From Adiantum capillus-veneris (taxonomy: Eukaryota; Streptophyta; Polypodiopsida; Polypodiales; Pteridaceae): a DNA stretch of 64,000 nt. Location: positions 19,239,077 through 19,303,076 of the forward strand of contig CM043946.1 in NCBI GenBank assembly GCA_014529385.2. Reading direction: 5' to 3'. The translations under genes were made by a program, and so were the position numbers. This document shows, one piece after another, positions 52,761-64,000 of the stretch (the first letter of the stretch is position 1; each line of letters starts with the position of its first letter). The notes beneath the pieces were generated by a model. It had not been told where the DNA came from. It did no database searches and worked only from the letters and a program-made list of their open reading frames with translations.

Positions 52761-55700
52761 ATGACAATCAAAGATTATCTGGACGAGGTGGAACCCTTTG
52801 TCATTCCAGAGGGAACACTAAAGCCCACCAGCACCTGGATACAAGAAGATCTGTTAGAGTCAAACGACCTACAGATCTACCAGGGAGTGTTCAGAAACAA
52901 TGAAGGCAATGTAATAGAGCTACCAATGCTGCCGAGAGAACTAAATGAACTTGTACGAAGAAAAATGGCCGGCTACTTGGAGAAAATTGACCTCCACAAC
53001 CACTTCGAAGCAATACCGGCAGGGGTGGACATCAAAAGAGTATGGGAGTTTGTAACAAGCATCAAAGAGGATGAAGTGGCCAAGGTGATAGATTTACAAG
53101 GCAGACCAGATACAGAGATCATAATCACGGAGCGGGTTGTAGCCCATGCACTAGACCTCTCCAATGAGGGGGACAACGTAACAAAAAGAAGGGATGAAGT
53201 CAAAGTGTACAAAGAGAAAAAGGCAAATTACACCCGTGAAGACATTGCCAACCCAAAGGTGGCAATTATGAGTCAATTGTACAACCAGTACTTCCACATG
53301 TGCACTAAGAGGCCACATAAGTACAGGATGCCGCCAGGTGCAATTGCCACAACGTTTACTTGGGCAATGACAAAAGGCACCCCAAAGATAATCAACTATG
53401 CGGCATACATACATGACAGCTTAGTAAAGATGGGCAACAAAAAGCCAATCTACATAGTGCCAGGAGAACTGATCACCAAGGTGGTATATGGGGCACTACA
53501 CGCTAAAGGAAGGTGGCCTGACCCCCCATCTCAGAATGATTGGCTGAGAGTAAAAGAAGACAAGGAAGATGAGCCGCAAAGGGAACTGAGGGTGGCTACG
53601 AGATTGAAGAGACGGCTGGAGCCAGTTGAAGAGAAGCAACCCAAGCAGAAAAAAGGAAAGAAGGAGTTTGCTCAAGTGCCGGCCAAAGAAACCAGGTCTC
53701 AGAAAGCGGCAAGACTCGAGAGGCTGATGGAGAGTTTCCGAGCAGAAAGAGCCCTCAAGGGTGATTTAAACGAACTCTGGAAGCCATCTCTCGAGTCTAT
53801 GTCCGGATCATCCAGAAGAGTGCAAAGGGACCGCTTTGAAGATTATATCAAGAATTTTGAGATTCTTGATGCTGCAGCGGAAAACATTCCCCATGTCCCT
53901 TTCATCGAGGAGGAAGTGGAGTAGATAAGGCAGACACTGCTAGATGAACAAGAAAGCCAAGAAAGGGAAAGAAAAACAAAAGGAGACAGGGACTTAAAGG
54001 GCAAACCGGCAGCTTTACCAGATAGCCATAAACCCAGCCCACAACCATCTCCACCAAACTCACCACCTCCTAGCAGCCCTCCACCAGAACACAAGGAGGC
54101 TGAGGACAAACAAGAAGAAAGGCAAGCTGAGGAGCAAGAGCAAAGGCAGGAACCTGCGCCAAAAGAAGAGGCCAAGCCTGAGTCTGAGAAAAAAGGATTA
54201 GATGAGGCCTATTATGCATTTTTGGACCTGCTAGCTGCAGGCTATACAAAGGAAGAAGCCGCCACAGTCGCATTCGACTTGGCAAGGACAGGGCATAAAG
54301 AACAGATGCAAGGCATCCGGCTACTGGAGCTAAAAGAAATTGCTACTGACACGGTAGACCTGCACCCGCCCTCCAATGACTGGGAGGTGGTGATGACAAA
54401 GCTAGCCAGAATGCGGGCACAATCCATGGCTTCAAAGAAAGAAACGACGACTCTCAAAGCCACTGAAGAACATATAAAAAAGGAAGTGGATTCTCTGCAA
54501 GCACAAAGCCAAAGGCAAAAAGAGAGAGAAGATGACCTACAGGCCAGCTTGGCAACGTCTCTACAAAACTGCCAAGCAATGGAAGAAGCAAATGAGGCAG
54601 CAGCAAAAAGAATCCAAGTAGCTAAAGAAGAGTGTCTGCAGCTCAGCAAGTCACTGCGACATGCCGAAAGAGAAAGAGATAATCTGACACTACAGCTGAC
54701 TGAAGAATCGAAAGAAGTAGAGGCCATGAGAAACACCTAGGAAAAAGCAGAGATAGAACAAGAAGCAAGCCTGGATGAAGTCCTTGAGCTCAAGGACCAA
54801 TTAAAAGTCAAAGATCAAACCATCCAGAGGCTGCAAGTATCACCTGCTAGAGTCAGAGCTATGAGCTCGACTCAGATCATTTTCGAGAGTCAGCTATATG
54901 AAGAACAAGAAGCAAGCCTGGATGAAGTCCTTGAGCTCAAGGACCAATTAAAAGTCAAAGATCAAACCATCCAGAGGCTGCGAGCATCACCTGCTAGAGT
55001 TAGAGCTATGAGCTCGACTCAGATCATTTTCGAGAGTTAGCTATATGAAGAGCAAATGCAGGAACTTCAGAAGGAGCTGACTCTCGAGAAAAAGCAGAGG
55101 TTAATGATGGCTGAAGGTTCTATCGTAATGCAAACAAGAATGGAGGAGGGCCAAAAAGCCCTACAAGAAGAAGTGGAAAGCATAAAGATAAAGCTCGAGG
55201 AGGCGGAAAGAATAAACGCTCAACTTAATGACCTCCTCGTGAATATGGGCGGACAAGCTGAAGTGGAAAAGCAAACACTCCTCAGGCAAATTGAGGAGTT
55301 GAAAGGCCAGCAAGGAGGAGAGGCAGAAAGCTCAGGGCCAGCCGCCAATGAGGGCATCGACCTCGAAAATGTGGCAGATCCTGTGGACACACACATGCAA
55401 GAGGAAAGAATAGTAGGATCCTCTCAAGAGCCACAGAATCTAACACAAGAAGAGGAGGAAAAATTGCGTAAGGCAATAGAGGCAGATCTAAGAGAAATCA
55501 CAAAGGAAGCCTTGGAATGGGAGCAGAGGGTCTTCAAATCTATGACCATTCAGAAGGTCGACGCCATCAATATCAGGCGCAAGTGGCTTCAACCCTCTCT
55601 CCCATATCCATTGCTGAAATATGAGGCAGCAACAATAAACAAGCGGATCAGAGAAGAGCCAATGGTACCTCTCTACAATGCAGACACCTCGAAGCCAGAA

Positions 55701-56318
55701 GGAGTTAAGCTTATAGTGGATTCTCAGCCAAAGTGGAGGAAGGCTTGGCTTACCAAGTATCCACAATACCTAATCCACCTGGTAGAGGCATCTAAAGATA
55801 TCAGAGACAATCTCAGCTTCTGTCCTCTACCAAGGGTTAGGACGTGGAAGGCACAGGAAATTTTGCAAAGAAGCCAACCCACTTGGCTGAATTACCCAAA
55901 GCTGCCGGTCGTGAAGGCAGGTGAGAGAATAAGTGTCCAATACATGGTGAAAACCCTAACGGGCGCCATAAAGTTGTTCACTGGCTCACCTGACCGTACA
56001 TGCATTATGATGAGGAAGATTTGCAAAACCATCTTAGCAGTGTCCGAGACCTTCAAGCCAGGCGAGGTGACCAACATCATATTCTTCTTCCAGGATACAT
56101 ACAGGTGTGCTTATGATCTGTCAGGTCAGCCTTCTAAGGAGGTGATACATGCGCTGTATCAAAGAACCATGTTTCTACCATCATATCACATCCAGGCTTT
56201 TGAGGAAGCATTCTATACGGGGTTCTTCACCATGAATACATATATCTTTGGCCCAACAATGCTGAACCTACATGCCAGGTATGAATCACTGCTAAAGATG
56301 CGCGAAACGATAAGATGA
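52761..56318 (+). pseudogene. 1185-codon coiled-coil ORF of the giant element, three TAG stops
   Basis: A single reading frame from ATG 52761 (MTIKDYLDEVEPFVIPEG) to TGA 56316-56318 is interrupted only by TAG at 53922, 54738 and 55038. Residues 1-390 form a globular-looking domain (RVVAHALDLSNEGDNV, YNQYFHMCTKRPHKYRMPPG, KPIYIVPGELITKVVYGAL) resembling N-terminal domains of plant retroelement ORFs of unknown role. A Pro-rich acidic linker follows, then a long coiled coil (about codons 500-850). The final domain (codons 880-1185) includes LPYPLLKYEAATINKRIREE. No transmembrane segment was noted. Function unknown; its position after pol recalls the extra or env-like ORFs of Athila elements. Confidence 0.75.
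54756..55049. repeat. 147-bp in-frame tandem duplication in the coiled coil
   Basis: Two adjacent 49-codon units (54756-54902 and 54903-55049), nearly identical, encode EQEASLDEVLELKDQLKVKD through FES-LYE. Unit 1 has CAG at 54891-54893, where unit 2 has TAG at 55038-55040. Confidence 0.95.
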
Positions 56319-56352
56319 AGCAGCAGCTGAAGGCCATGTCGGGGACAACATG

Positions 56353-56369
56353 AGCAAGGAGGGGGGGGA
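56353..56369 (+). promoter_or_regulatory. Polypurine tract of the giant element
   Basis: AGCAAGGAGGGGGGGGA directly precedes the TGTTAGAAG start of the 3' LTR. Confidence 0.85.
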
Positions 56370-57306
56370 TGTTAGAAGCTGGACACACCCCACGGCATCT
56401 AACTACTCGGAGGACTATTATTTTTGTAATTATTCATTCATTGAGGAAAACCCGATTTTTCACCTTGTAATTATTGGGACTTACAGAAGTTTCCAGATTG
56501 TATCCCAGTTTTGATAGTTAGATTGAGTAGATGGTTGATTTTGGAACTTTAGGGTTTGAGAAATTGTAAGGTATATATACCACTTTTTGACCTTAATGAA
56601 AAAACCTTTTGTCATTTTAAAAACAAGTTTGAAGTCTGTGAGTGAGCGTACTGTATACACGAGAGAGAGAGTGTGAGCTTCTTCTTGACGCTACGTGTGC
56701 TCCGGTGGTCGGAATTGAGTGCAAAGAAGTGTAGCGTGTTGCCCCCGACTAGAGCTACGCGCCGATACTAACATTGCACGTGTACGGCCTGGCTTTGCGA
56801 GCTCCTTCTACGAGCTTTATCGGTTGTTTGGGTGAGCATACGTTGTCCGATTTTGCATTGCAGCATATCCACGCGTTCACATTGAGTACAACTACACATT
56901 AGGCACTTTAGATTTCAGAAACAAAAACCTGCAGATTTCGGCCAGACATCCTACGTGTTTCTGCACCGGGTGTTTTGGGTCGGGATTTTGGTTCATAGAC
57001 CTTAGAGAAAGTTATCTATTGGTATTAGTAGGGTCTCCTTCAAGTTCTATGGTGTTTCGAGATTGTTTGATGGGTGTTCGGCTCTAAAAAGTGTTGTAGG
57101 AAGTTTCCTCTTTTGCACTCTAGAAGGCTGTGACTTTGACAATTGGTAGAGACCTCTGTAGGAATTGGTTAGGAGTCGATCGAGTGTAGGTTGACACCTT
57201 ATGCTTGCTTCCACACGCTTGCGGGTCGAGCTTCGTCCTTAGCTGACATTACATGTTAGGTGAGTTCTCGCTGTGCTGACGTCCGTCATGGTGTATCCGT
57301 CCAACA
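56370..57306 (+). repeat. 3' LTR of the giant element, 937 bp
   Basis: Starts TGTTAG and ends CCAACA, complementary ends of the usual kind. It has a TATA box (TATATATA, 56572-56579). It contains ACATCCTACG near 56946, half of the palindrome found in the internal array. The right limit coincides with the point where copia homology resumes. No matching 5' LTR is in the window. Confidence 0.72.
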
Positions 57307-57411
57307 ATAGAGGTATGCCAAAATTGGATGCACTGTTGTCTAGTCGTACTCGTTCAGGCTCTTGCCATGCATCTTATGCATCATATTGTTATGCTTTGGC
57401 TGTGTCTATTG

Positions 57412-57675
57412 AGGCGGTCCGGGGCGGGCAACAAGAAGAGCAACCTCTAGACACCCTTCAAGGCTCCCGTGCTGCTCAATGGGGCTGGGGCACAACACAA
57501 CACAAACCAAAACAACAAACCCACAGCCAAATCCCAACTACACAAGGGGCACCACCTAGTTTAAGAGCGAACTAGGACGCAAAAGAGGAGAATCGTGAGA
57601 GCAACCCACAAACAAGCAAGGAATTTACACTAACCCTAACACCAATGGAACACTCTCACACACTAAAACACGAGA

Positions 57676-57724
<49 letters not shown>

Positions 57725-60112
57725 GAGAGAGATGGTGCTCGGACTGCTTTGAAGTGTATCGTTAATGATCAAGCAAACACAACTATATATTTAAGAAAGA
57801 GAGAGAAAGGGGGAGGGGGTGCTTGTTGCATTAAATACCTTCTTACAAATCTGTCATGACAAATCAAAGTGAGATTAGTATTTGTTCAACATAGCTTGTG
57901 TAAATTTCACCACAACACATCGCAAGAAAAGCCACCCCAATCACTGTCTTAAGGCCAGGGGAGTCCTCTCCACCCTGTCGCCCTCTTACAGTATGTGGGA
58001 TTTATGGCTAAATTGATGACAACACCAGAGACAAGCTATCAAGAACTTAACAAAAAACACCAAGACACTTACGCATCATTGTTGTCCATTACTTCACGTT
58101 GGAAGGGAGACAAAGTATCCAAGCTTAGTCCAAATCCACCCTCCTTGATTCAACAAATGTTGGGCTTACACTAGTAGGAGAAATGATAGATTTCCTACTC
58201 TCAATTGAATGATCACTCTCTCTCTTACAATGGCATAGAGTTCCCTTGCTAATCCCCTATTACAACACATGCACATGCATAAGACAATGAGCTTCCACTC
58301 AAGAGCTCCTTCTAGAGAGGTTGAGCTTGGGTTCTCAAGCTATAGCAAAGTGCTCTTGCTTATGGCTCCCCCTTTTGTGCTAGCTACACCCTCCTTTTAT
58401 AGCAATTTTGAAGGCTAGGGTTACTCCTCTAACCATGGTTGGGTTAGATTTTCAGCAATTTATCTAATTTCTTTTGCTTGGAATTATCAAGAAGTTGGTG
58501 GGGAAAGAGAGAGGAGAGAAATGGAGGTGATAGGACTTTTCATAGTGGGTTAGTGTTAGTAGAGTTAGTATTAATTTACAAATGGAATTGGATATTTACA
58601 ATGGGAGTATCCATGTAGGATACAAATAAGGAAGAAAAACTCTTAAGAGGTAAGAAAAGGTGGATTTCTTACAAGGTTGATGCTCCAAGTGTCTTGAGTA
58701 GGGCCAATTTTGACGCTTGTTGACGGTCCACTAGCTTTGACGGTACATTTTTTGTCCACTCTTGACCTTCCTTGAGAGACAAGGTAATTGAAGCTGAGTA
58801 ATCAACCACCATGATGCTGTCTTTTAAGAGAAGAGGCTGAATTTTGGTTTTTTTGATAGATATGGGTAATTTGAAGGAGGAAAAATGAGACTAGGTGGTC
58901 AATTTTGGAATGAAATTGTGTGTGGGAGGTATGAGTTCACCATGGCTTCTCTTATTCTTCAAGGTTGAGGAGAAGGTGAGTAGGGTGCAGAGAGGAGTGG
59001 TGAGAGAGGTGGGGATGATGAGTGGAGAAGTGTGTGTGAAAGAGGAAAATGATAAAGTGGAAGAGAGAGTGTGGCTGCATAGCATGGGAAAACTGGGGTC
59101 CACTAATAAAATCATAGCTCACAGCTCGTAGCTCAAAAAAATATGAAAAAATTTGAGGCAAAAGTTCAGCCCACGAGCTACAACTTTTGTTTGTATCACC
59201 TTTTCAAATTCGGAGAGCAAGTGAACTTTAAAAATTCAGCAAAACCGACCGTTTTTTTCCACTGCACAAGGTCTTTGTGGGGTCCTTCTTTGGATGATTC
59301 TTTTGAATACCTCCAAGAGTGAGCCCTCCATAGTGCATGTATGCATGCCACCTACCCTTGACCTTATTTGGTAGGTCTATAATTGAAGATATTGTTGAGA
59401 TTATGATATAAGTGAATAGTACAACTAAGAAAATCAAATATTGAGGGGTCTAAAAAATATGTACATGTCAAATATAAATAATATAAGTGGAAAAAATATA
59501 AAGGGGTCAAAAGAAATCTCTCTCATTATGAGGCTATCATAAAAAGATAAATATTTTTGGTGTTCTAATTTTTTAGAAAAAAAAACAAAATAGATGTAGG
59601 AAGGAAAAAATCACAATAGTGAAAAAATATACACATAAATAAAACTAGTTTTTTTGGATTTTTGTTGGGGTGGAGTTACACCAAATATAAGAGAAGCTTA
59701 CATGAAAATATTTCTATATGGAATAAAGAGTATGAAAAATGGTAAGAAAAATTGTGGTAATGGTGAGGCAATGTACAGAGCATAAATAACACACACCTAG
59801 GTAGAAATATTTAAATAAATACCAAAATAATTATGAAAAAATCTTTATAGGCCCTATATACAAAGAAATATTTACATACGCATGGGCCATAATATACTTA
59901 TATTTTTTATATTTTTTTATTTTTTTGGCTCAACTAGCCCAATGGCTAGCTAATTGAGGGTTTTTTATTTCAGTAAGGAGATATGGGAAAAGTCCCGTGA
60001 CTCACGCACGCCTATGTACAGTGAAATGGTAGGGATAGCCACAGTGTTTGGGTGATTTTGGTAGGGTGAGGTAACTCACTGTGGCAATTACAAAGAGCCG
60101 AAAAACGGCTAT
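57412..60112. other. 2.7-kb insertion in copia copy 2, non-coding
   Basis: No domain-bearing frame was found. It has a GA microsatellite (57676-57721) and AT-rich parts at 59450-59900. On the minus strand, CTATAAAAGGAGGG (58389-58402) is TATA-box-like and followed by transcript-leader-like sequence. It could be a solo LTR or non-autonomous element in minus orientation. Neither terminal repeats nor a clear target duplication could be fixed. Confidence 0.55.
57676..57721. repeat. GA microsatellite
   Basis: (GA)n inside the insertion that splits copia copy 2. Confidence 0.94.
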
Positions 60113-61640
60113 CACTATCTTACATGATGTTGAGGAGCCTCTGTCTTTTGATGAAGCACAGAATTTAGAAAATTGGATGGCTGCCATGCAATCAGAATAT
60201 GATGCACTTATAGAAAATGACACATGGACTTTATGTGATTTGCCTCCTTGCAAAAAGGCCATTGGTATGAAGTGGGTTTACAAGTTGAAACACAAGCCGG
60301 ATGGTGAGATCGATCGCCATAAGGCTCGACTTGTTGCAAAAGGTTATGCATAGCAAAAAGGCATAGATTATGAAGAGACTCTTGCTCCCACTTGTCGTAT
60401 GACTAATGTACGTTTTCTATGTGCATTGGCAGCTCATTTTGGTTGGGATGTACATCAATCAGACATTGTTACTGCTTTCTTGAATGGTGACATATTTGAG
60501 GAACTTTATGTAACGCAGCCTCGCGGTTTTGTCATAAAAGGACAAGAGGACAAAGTGTGCACATGTAAGAAGGCTTTGTATGGATTGAAGCAATCTCCTC
60601 GTGCTTGGTATGAGAAAGCTGACACTCATTTGGTTAAATGAGGCTTTCGTAACAGTCCAACAGAAAGCACATTGTATGTAAAGCGTGAGGGTGATGTACT
60701 TCTCATTGTGGTTCTTTATGTTGATGATTTGCTGATCACTGGACCAAATGAGAGACATATTTCTGAATTTAAGGCTGATTTGAATGCTACTTTCAAGATG
60801 AAAGATTTGGGGTTGTTGCATCATTACTTGTGTATACAGTTTAAGCAGTGTGATGGTGGTATTGCCTTGTGTCAGAAAAGTTACATAGAGACATTGCTAT
60901 GTAAGTTTGGACTTGAGGATTGCAAACCTATTGCCACTCCAATGGAAACAGGTTTGAAGTTGAGTCTACATGATGCTGGCAATCCGGTTGATGTCACTCT
61001 TTACCAAACTGCTGTTGGCTGCCTCATTTATGTATGCAACACGAGGCCGGATATTCAGTTTGCAGTCTCACAGGTCATCAGATTTATGCATATCCCAGGG
61101 TCTAAGCATTGGCAGTCTGTCAAGAGGATTTTTCGCTACCTTAGTGGCACTTTACATCTTGGATTGTTTTATCCGAAGGGGGGATCATTTCCGCCAGACT
61201 TGCATGCTTTTTCGGACTCATATTGGGCTGGTTGTTTTGACACGCGAGTGTCCACAAGTGGTTTCTGTTTCATGCTTGGTAGTTCATGTATATCATGGTT
61301 GAGAAAGAAGCAACCTATTGTGGCCACTTCGAGTTGCGAGGCTGAGTACAGGGCAGTCTTCACAGCTACGGTTGAGTGTGTATCGCTCAGATGCCTTATG
61401 GCTAATTTGGGTGTTGGACAGGACAATGCCAACACTATCTACACTAACAGTCAGAGCGCATTGGCAGTTGCGAGGAACCCAGTTTTTCATGCTCGCACAA
61501 AGCACATTGAGGTCATTACCACTATGTCAGGGAGAGGCTCTCAACAGGAGAGATCAGCTTGGCTTATGTTCCAACACAGGAGAACCTTGTAGATCTTTTC
61601 ACAAAGGCATTGTCTCGTGAGAAGCTTGAAGCTTTCCGCA
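60113..61640 (+). pseudogene. copia reverse transcriptase and RNase H, copy 2
   Basis: RT: NWMAAMQSEYDALIENDTW, AIGMKWVYKLKHKPDGEIDR, WDVHQSDIVTAFLNGDIFEE, KALYGLKQSPRAWYEKAD, then a TGA at 60639. LYVDDLLITGPNERH is the catalytic motif and MKDLGLLHHYLCIQFKQ follows. RNase H: SYWAGCFDTRVSTSGFCFML, ATSSCEAEYRAVFTATVE, TIYTNSQSALAVARNP and HARTKHIEV. A TAG at 60351 and the TGA interrupt it, and the end shifts frame near 61520. Only a few changes separate it from a readable protein, far fewer than copy 1. Confidence 0.9.
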
Positions 61641-61747
61641 AAGCTTTGGGCTTACTCCCCTTTGTGGACTGATTATGTCCTCAGGGCATGGCACTTTCCT
61701 TTACTCATGTGCCAGCTCTCGTTCACCGCATCACTCCAGTGGGGATT

Positions 61748-61974
61748 TGTTACCATATACATGTGGTAGTGATGTGTCTGAACACACTAGGACCACCGGG
61801 GCATTTTTTCCCTCTTTAGGAGTTTTTTTCCCCCGTGCATTGTATATACGCCCATCACTCTAGGGCTATCCATCTTTCCATTGCACACTAAGTAATACAC
61901 TCTCTATTGTGTGCCTTGAGCTTCCTTCGTCTTCTCCAAGCTGTGTGTGTTTCTCTGCAACCCTTATTCCAACA
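61748..61974 (+). repeat. 3' LTR of copia copy 2, 227 bp
   Basis: Starts TGTTACCATATACATGTGG after the polypurine tract CAGTGGGGATT and ends CTTATTCCAACA. The first 150 bp match the LTR at 8697-8846. Confidence 0.85.
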
Positions 61975-62890
61975 AAATAGTGATTCAATAATTTTGGCAA
62001 AATATTTTGATTTGTAAAGAGTCCTTTTATTTAAGGACTTCACAAAGACTCGTTTCATTGAATTGTCAAATAAGCTTATTAAATCTACCTTTTTGACCTG
62101 CTCTCAAATGTTAAGGAATAAGTCTTGTTGAGTATGGGCCTACTACCTCATTAAGTCAATGAGAGTAAACTAGTCAAATCTCAATCTTAAGAGATGTACC
62201 ACATCAAAATTCCATGAAGAAAGAGAAGCAAGTCTCATCAGATAGATTGTACTCTACTAGGAGTTTTAAGGCTTTGTCAACCATCAGAAAATAGTATGGA
62301 TGTCAATCATAGTCTTTCATGGATGTTTTCCATGATTTTTACATATCTCTTAGGTCCGTGGATACGCCTCAAACTAACACTCCGTTTAACGATAGTATGT
62401 TCGTGAAAAACATAAGAATTAAATTAATTACACATGGGTGAGTAAATTTGGATTAACATGCAACCTTGAATTGGTAGAGCCAAAAGATTACAAGAACTGT
62501 GACCAGGAATCGAGTCTATAGTCAAGGAAAGACCACCTAACACCTGTCAAACTAACAAGGAATTATAGACAATGGTTCAATCAAAGCCTATAGAAAAAAA
62601 CAAAAACTCAAGCCAACGTTTAGGACGTGTGTTTTATTGTGTTAAACTTAATAAACGTAACAAAATTAGGCTAATAACATTAATTGTAGAGGAATTAAAA
62701 TGAGAGTAGTAAGCGTTTCATTAAGAGAATTCCTAATGAAGATAGAGATGAAGTACTGGATTAAAGATAGCAATATAAGCATGACACCTAGTTAGCTTGG
62801 CATGAACAATACTTGTAAAAGAGAGAGAATTAGAGAAATTGACAACAATTGAGGACTGGATATACTTTTGCTACTAAAATTACATGGGAA
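61975..62890. other. Unassigned AT-rich sequence
   Basis: No gene, domain or clear repeat recognised between the copia LTR and the next gypsy remnant. Confidence 0.4.
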
Positions 62891-62894
62891 GATC

Positions 62895-63440
62895 TTCATT
62901 TCTATTGATGAGTATAGGCCGAGATCTACAAGAATCTTTTCAAAAGATTAAAGAGGCTATATCCATCTCATAACAAAGGTAAAAGGCTTCCGCTAACAAG
63001 CATTGAAGAGCCTTAGCCTTTAAGAAAAATGATTCGGTCTTGCTAAAGTTTCCCAAGACTTGTCTGAGGCTACAAGCCACCAAGAGTATCATGCTAAGTT
63101 AGCAAAAATATACTATGGCCCTTTTCAAATTCTTAATCCAATCAACAAGATGGTTTACCAATTAAAGTTTTCCAACCATTGGCTCATACACAATGCTTTT
63201 CATGTGAGCCTACTTAAGCCTTACGAAAGAGAGCACCGAAAAAAGCAATAATTGAGGACCCTCTAGAGATTGAGGATCAAGAAGATGTGATCCATCCCAA
63301 ATCCATCCTTTGACATGAAGACAAGTTACTAAGACATGGAAAGATTATTCGATGGTATCTTACTAAATTCAAGAATTATCCTTTTGAAGATGCTGGATGA
63401 TTGCAAGGAACACAACTTAAGGATAATATGAACCTTGTCA
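62895..63440 (+). pseudogene. Ty3/gypsy integrase C-terminus and chromodomain-like remnant
   Basis: The frame 63060-63251 reads YHAKLAKIYYGPFQILNPIN and HWLIHNAFHVSLLKPYE, the typical C-terminal part of gypsy integrase. After a stop, HGKIIRWYLTKFKNYPFEDA (63330-63400) is chromodomain-like. The family differs from the element at 30 kb. Only this 3' end remains, with stops and shifts. Confidence 0.8.
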
Positions 63441-63819
63441 ATGCTTACCATGATAAATAGAGTAAGCAAATGTAAATGCCTTTTTAATAAACATTTTTTT
63501 GTCTTATAATAATTTCTCTCTTTCTTTGTGCACAAATTTAAGAAGTATGCATGCTTAGAATCATGTTTGTGGTGACAACGTCTCCCAAACACCAAGCAGA
63601 ATTTGTCACTCTACTTTGGAAGTATGATATGGACTAAAGAGTAGACATGCTTGCAACAGCTGAGTCTTTCAAGCACCAAATGGATCAGTCATCCATTTTG
63701 GAATGTTGTCATAGGGTAGAAAGGGATCATTTATCCACTAGCAAACCATGGACTGATGACTAGGCTTTACCTTCTCTACCTCATAGTCGAGGACGACTAT
63801 GATTTCAAGAGAGAGGTAA
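63441..63819 (+). other. 3' untranslated part of the gypsy remnant
   Basis: Non-coding between the chromodomain-like remnant and the LTR start. It ends in a purine-rich tract, CAAGAGAGAGGTAA, acting as polypurine tract for the LTR. Confidence 0.6.
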
Positions 63820-64000
63820 TGTCATAAAATCTAATATCTAACTATCCCAAATGATTTTCTCATACTAAACTGATCATTTAATATGGTAAAGATAAAAGGG
63901 AGCAAGAGTGGAAATATTAATATGTGATGCGAGATCTATTCTCAACAAGGGACCGAGAGGAGAGATACAACTTATCTAAAAAAGGGTCCAAATGGAGAGA
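63820..64000 (+). repeat. Start of a 3' LTR, continues beyond the window
   Basis: TGTCATAAAATCTAATATC begins right after a purine-rich tract ending GGTAA, the same layout as the chromovirus LTR (GGTAA then TGTCATGG at 35144). The right end lies outside the window. Confidence 0.7.

Larger units (their letters stand above)
40116..57306 (+). mobile_element. Giant Ty3/gypsy element with extra domains (5' LTR missing)
   Basis: Order on the plus strand: gag with two zinc knuckles, aspartic protease 1, RT, RNase H, two H2C2 modules, integrase core, protease-like domain 2, basic W-repeat tail, non-coding DNA with a palindrome array, a long coiled-coil frame, polypurine tract, 3' LTR. The RT lacks a chromodomain partner, which points to the non-chromovirus (Athila/Tat-like) side of plant gypsy elements; this placement is inference. 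The total exceeds 17 kb. The 5' LTR and leader are absent at the junction with the CACTA. It remains possible that the part after about 50 kb comes from a second, non-autonomous element. Confidence 0.75.
57307..61974 (+). mobile_element. Ty1/copia element, copy 2 (3' part, split)
   Basis: The integrase-RT linker at 57307-57411 (ALLSSRTRSGSCHASYASYC) and RT at 60113 onward (LHDVEEPLSFDEAQNLENWM) are contiguous in copia copy 1. A 2.7-kb insertion therefore separates them here. It includes RNase H, polypurine tract and a complete 3' LTR. The integrase, protease and gag part is missing, replaced by the giant gypsy LTR. Confidence 0.87.

Overview
The window is nuclear DNA of a land plant. It is dominated by nested, decayed transposable elements and has one host-type gene, a TIR-NBS-LRR immune receptor on the minus strand at 18.4-21.6 kb. 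The TIR start (YDVFLNHRGPDVKK), the very dense CT/GA and CA/GT microsatellites and the element mix lean towards a non-flowering plant with a large genome, such as a fern or fern ally. That is inference, not proof. No intact tRNA, rRNA, organellar or bacterial gene was seen.

Layout. 1-755: gag and integrase scraps of a Ty3/gypsy chromovirus. 756-7147: two copies of another gypsy family with 123-bp LTRs, head to head, forming a long inverted repeat (arms 756-3513 and 4429-7147, about 0.9 kb between them). 8697-12890: a 5'-truncated Ty1/copia element on the minus strand. 12.9-18.4 kb: microsatellites, a tRNA-derived SINE-like segment, a 395-bp Mutator-type MITE with a 9-bp target duplication, and a dispersed repeat. 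18443-21567: the TNL gene; four exons join in frame to 950 codons plus stop, ending in 11 almost identical 24-residue LRRs. 22508-27584: a complete PIF/Harbinger DNA transposon with TIRs, TTA target duplication and two decayed genes, followed by a 450-bp MITE at 27633-28082.

From 28.9 kb elements are nested. An hAT-type transposase pseudogene is interrupted by a 5.8-kb Ty3/gypsy chromovirus (30009-35822, duplication GCTAT). Directly after it a CACTA transposon starts at 35842, carrying arrays of long palindromes and GGTTA-type repeats and a TNP2-like pseudogene. At about 40.1 kb the CACTA is cut by a giant Ty3/gypsy element reaching its 3' LTR at 56370-57306. A second copia copy (57307-61974, plus strand), split by a 2.7-kb insertion, follows, then gypsy 3'-end remnants and an LTR start at 63820.

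The giant gypsy element is the most unusual object. Its pol appears to encode two integrase zinc-binding (H2C2) modules in tandem and a second aspartic-protease-like domain after the integrase. It then has a basic tail with repeated tryptophan motifs, a roughly 285-bp tandem array whose monomers have diverged except for a conserved 24-bp palindrome, and a separate 1185-codon coiled-coil reading frame broken only by three TAG codons. The chromovirus LTRs carry an uninterrupted six-unit heat-shock-element-like array upstream of a TATA box. All transposon genes here are decayed; the TNL gene is the only coding unit that reads intact.
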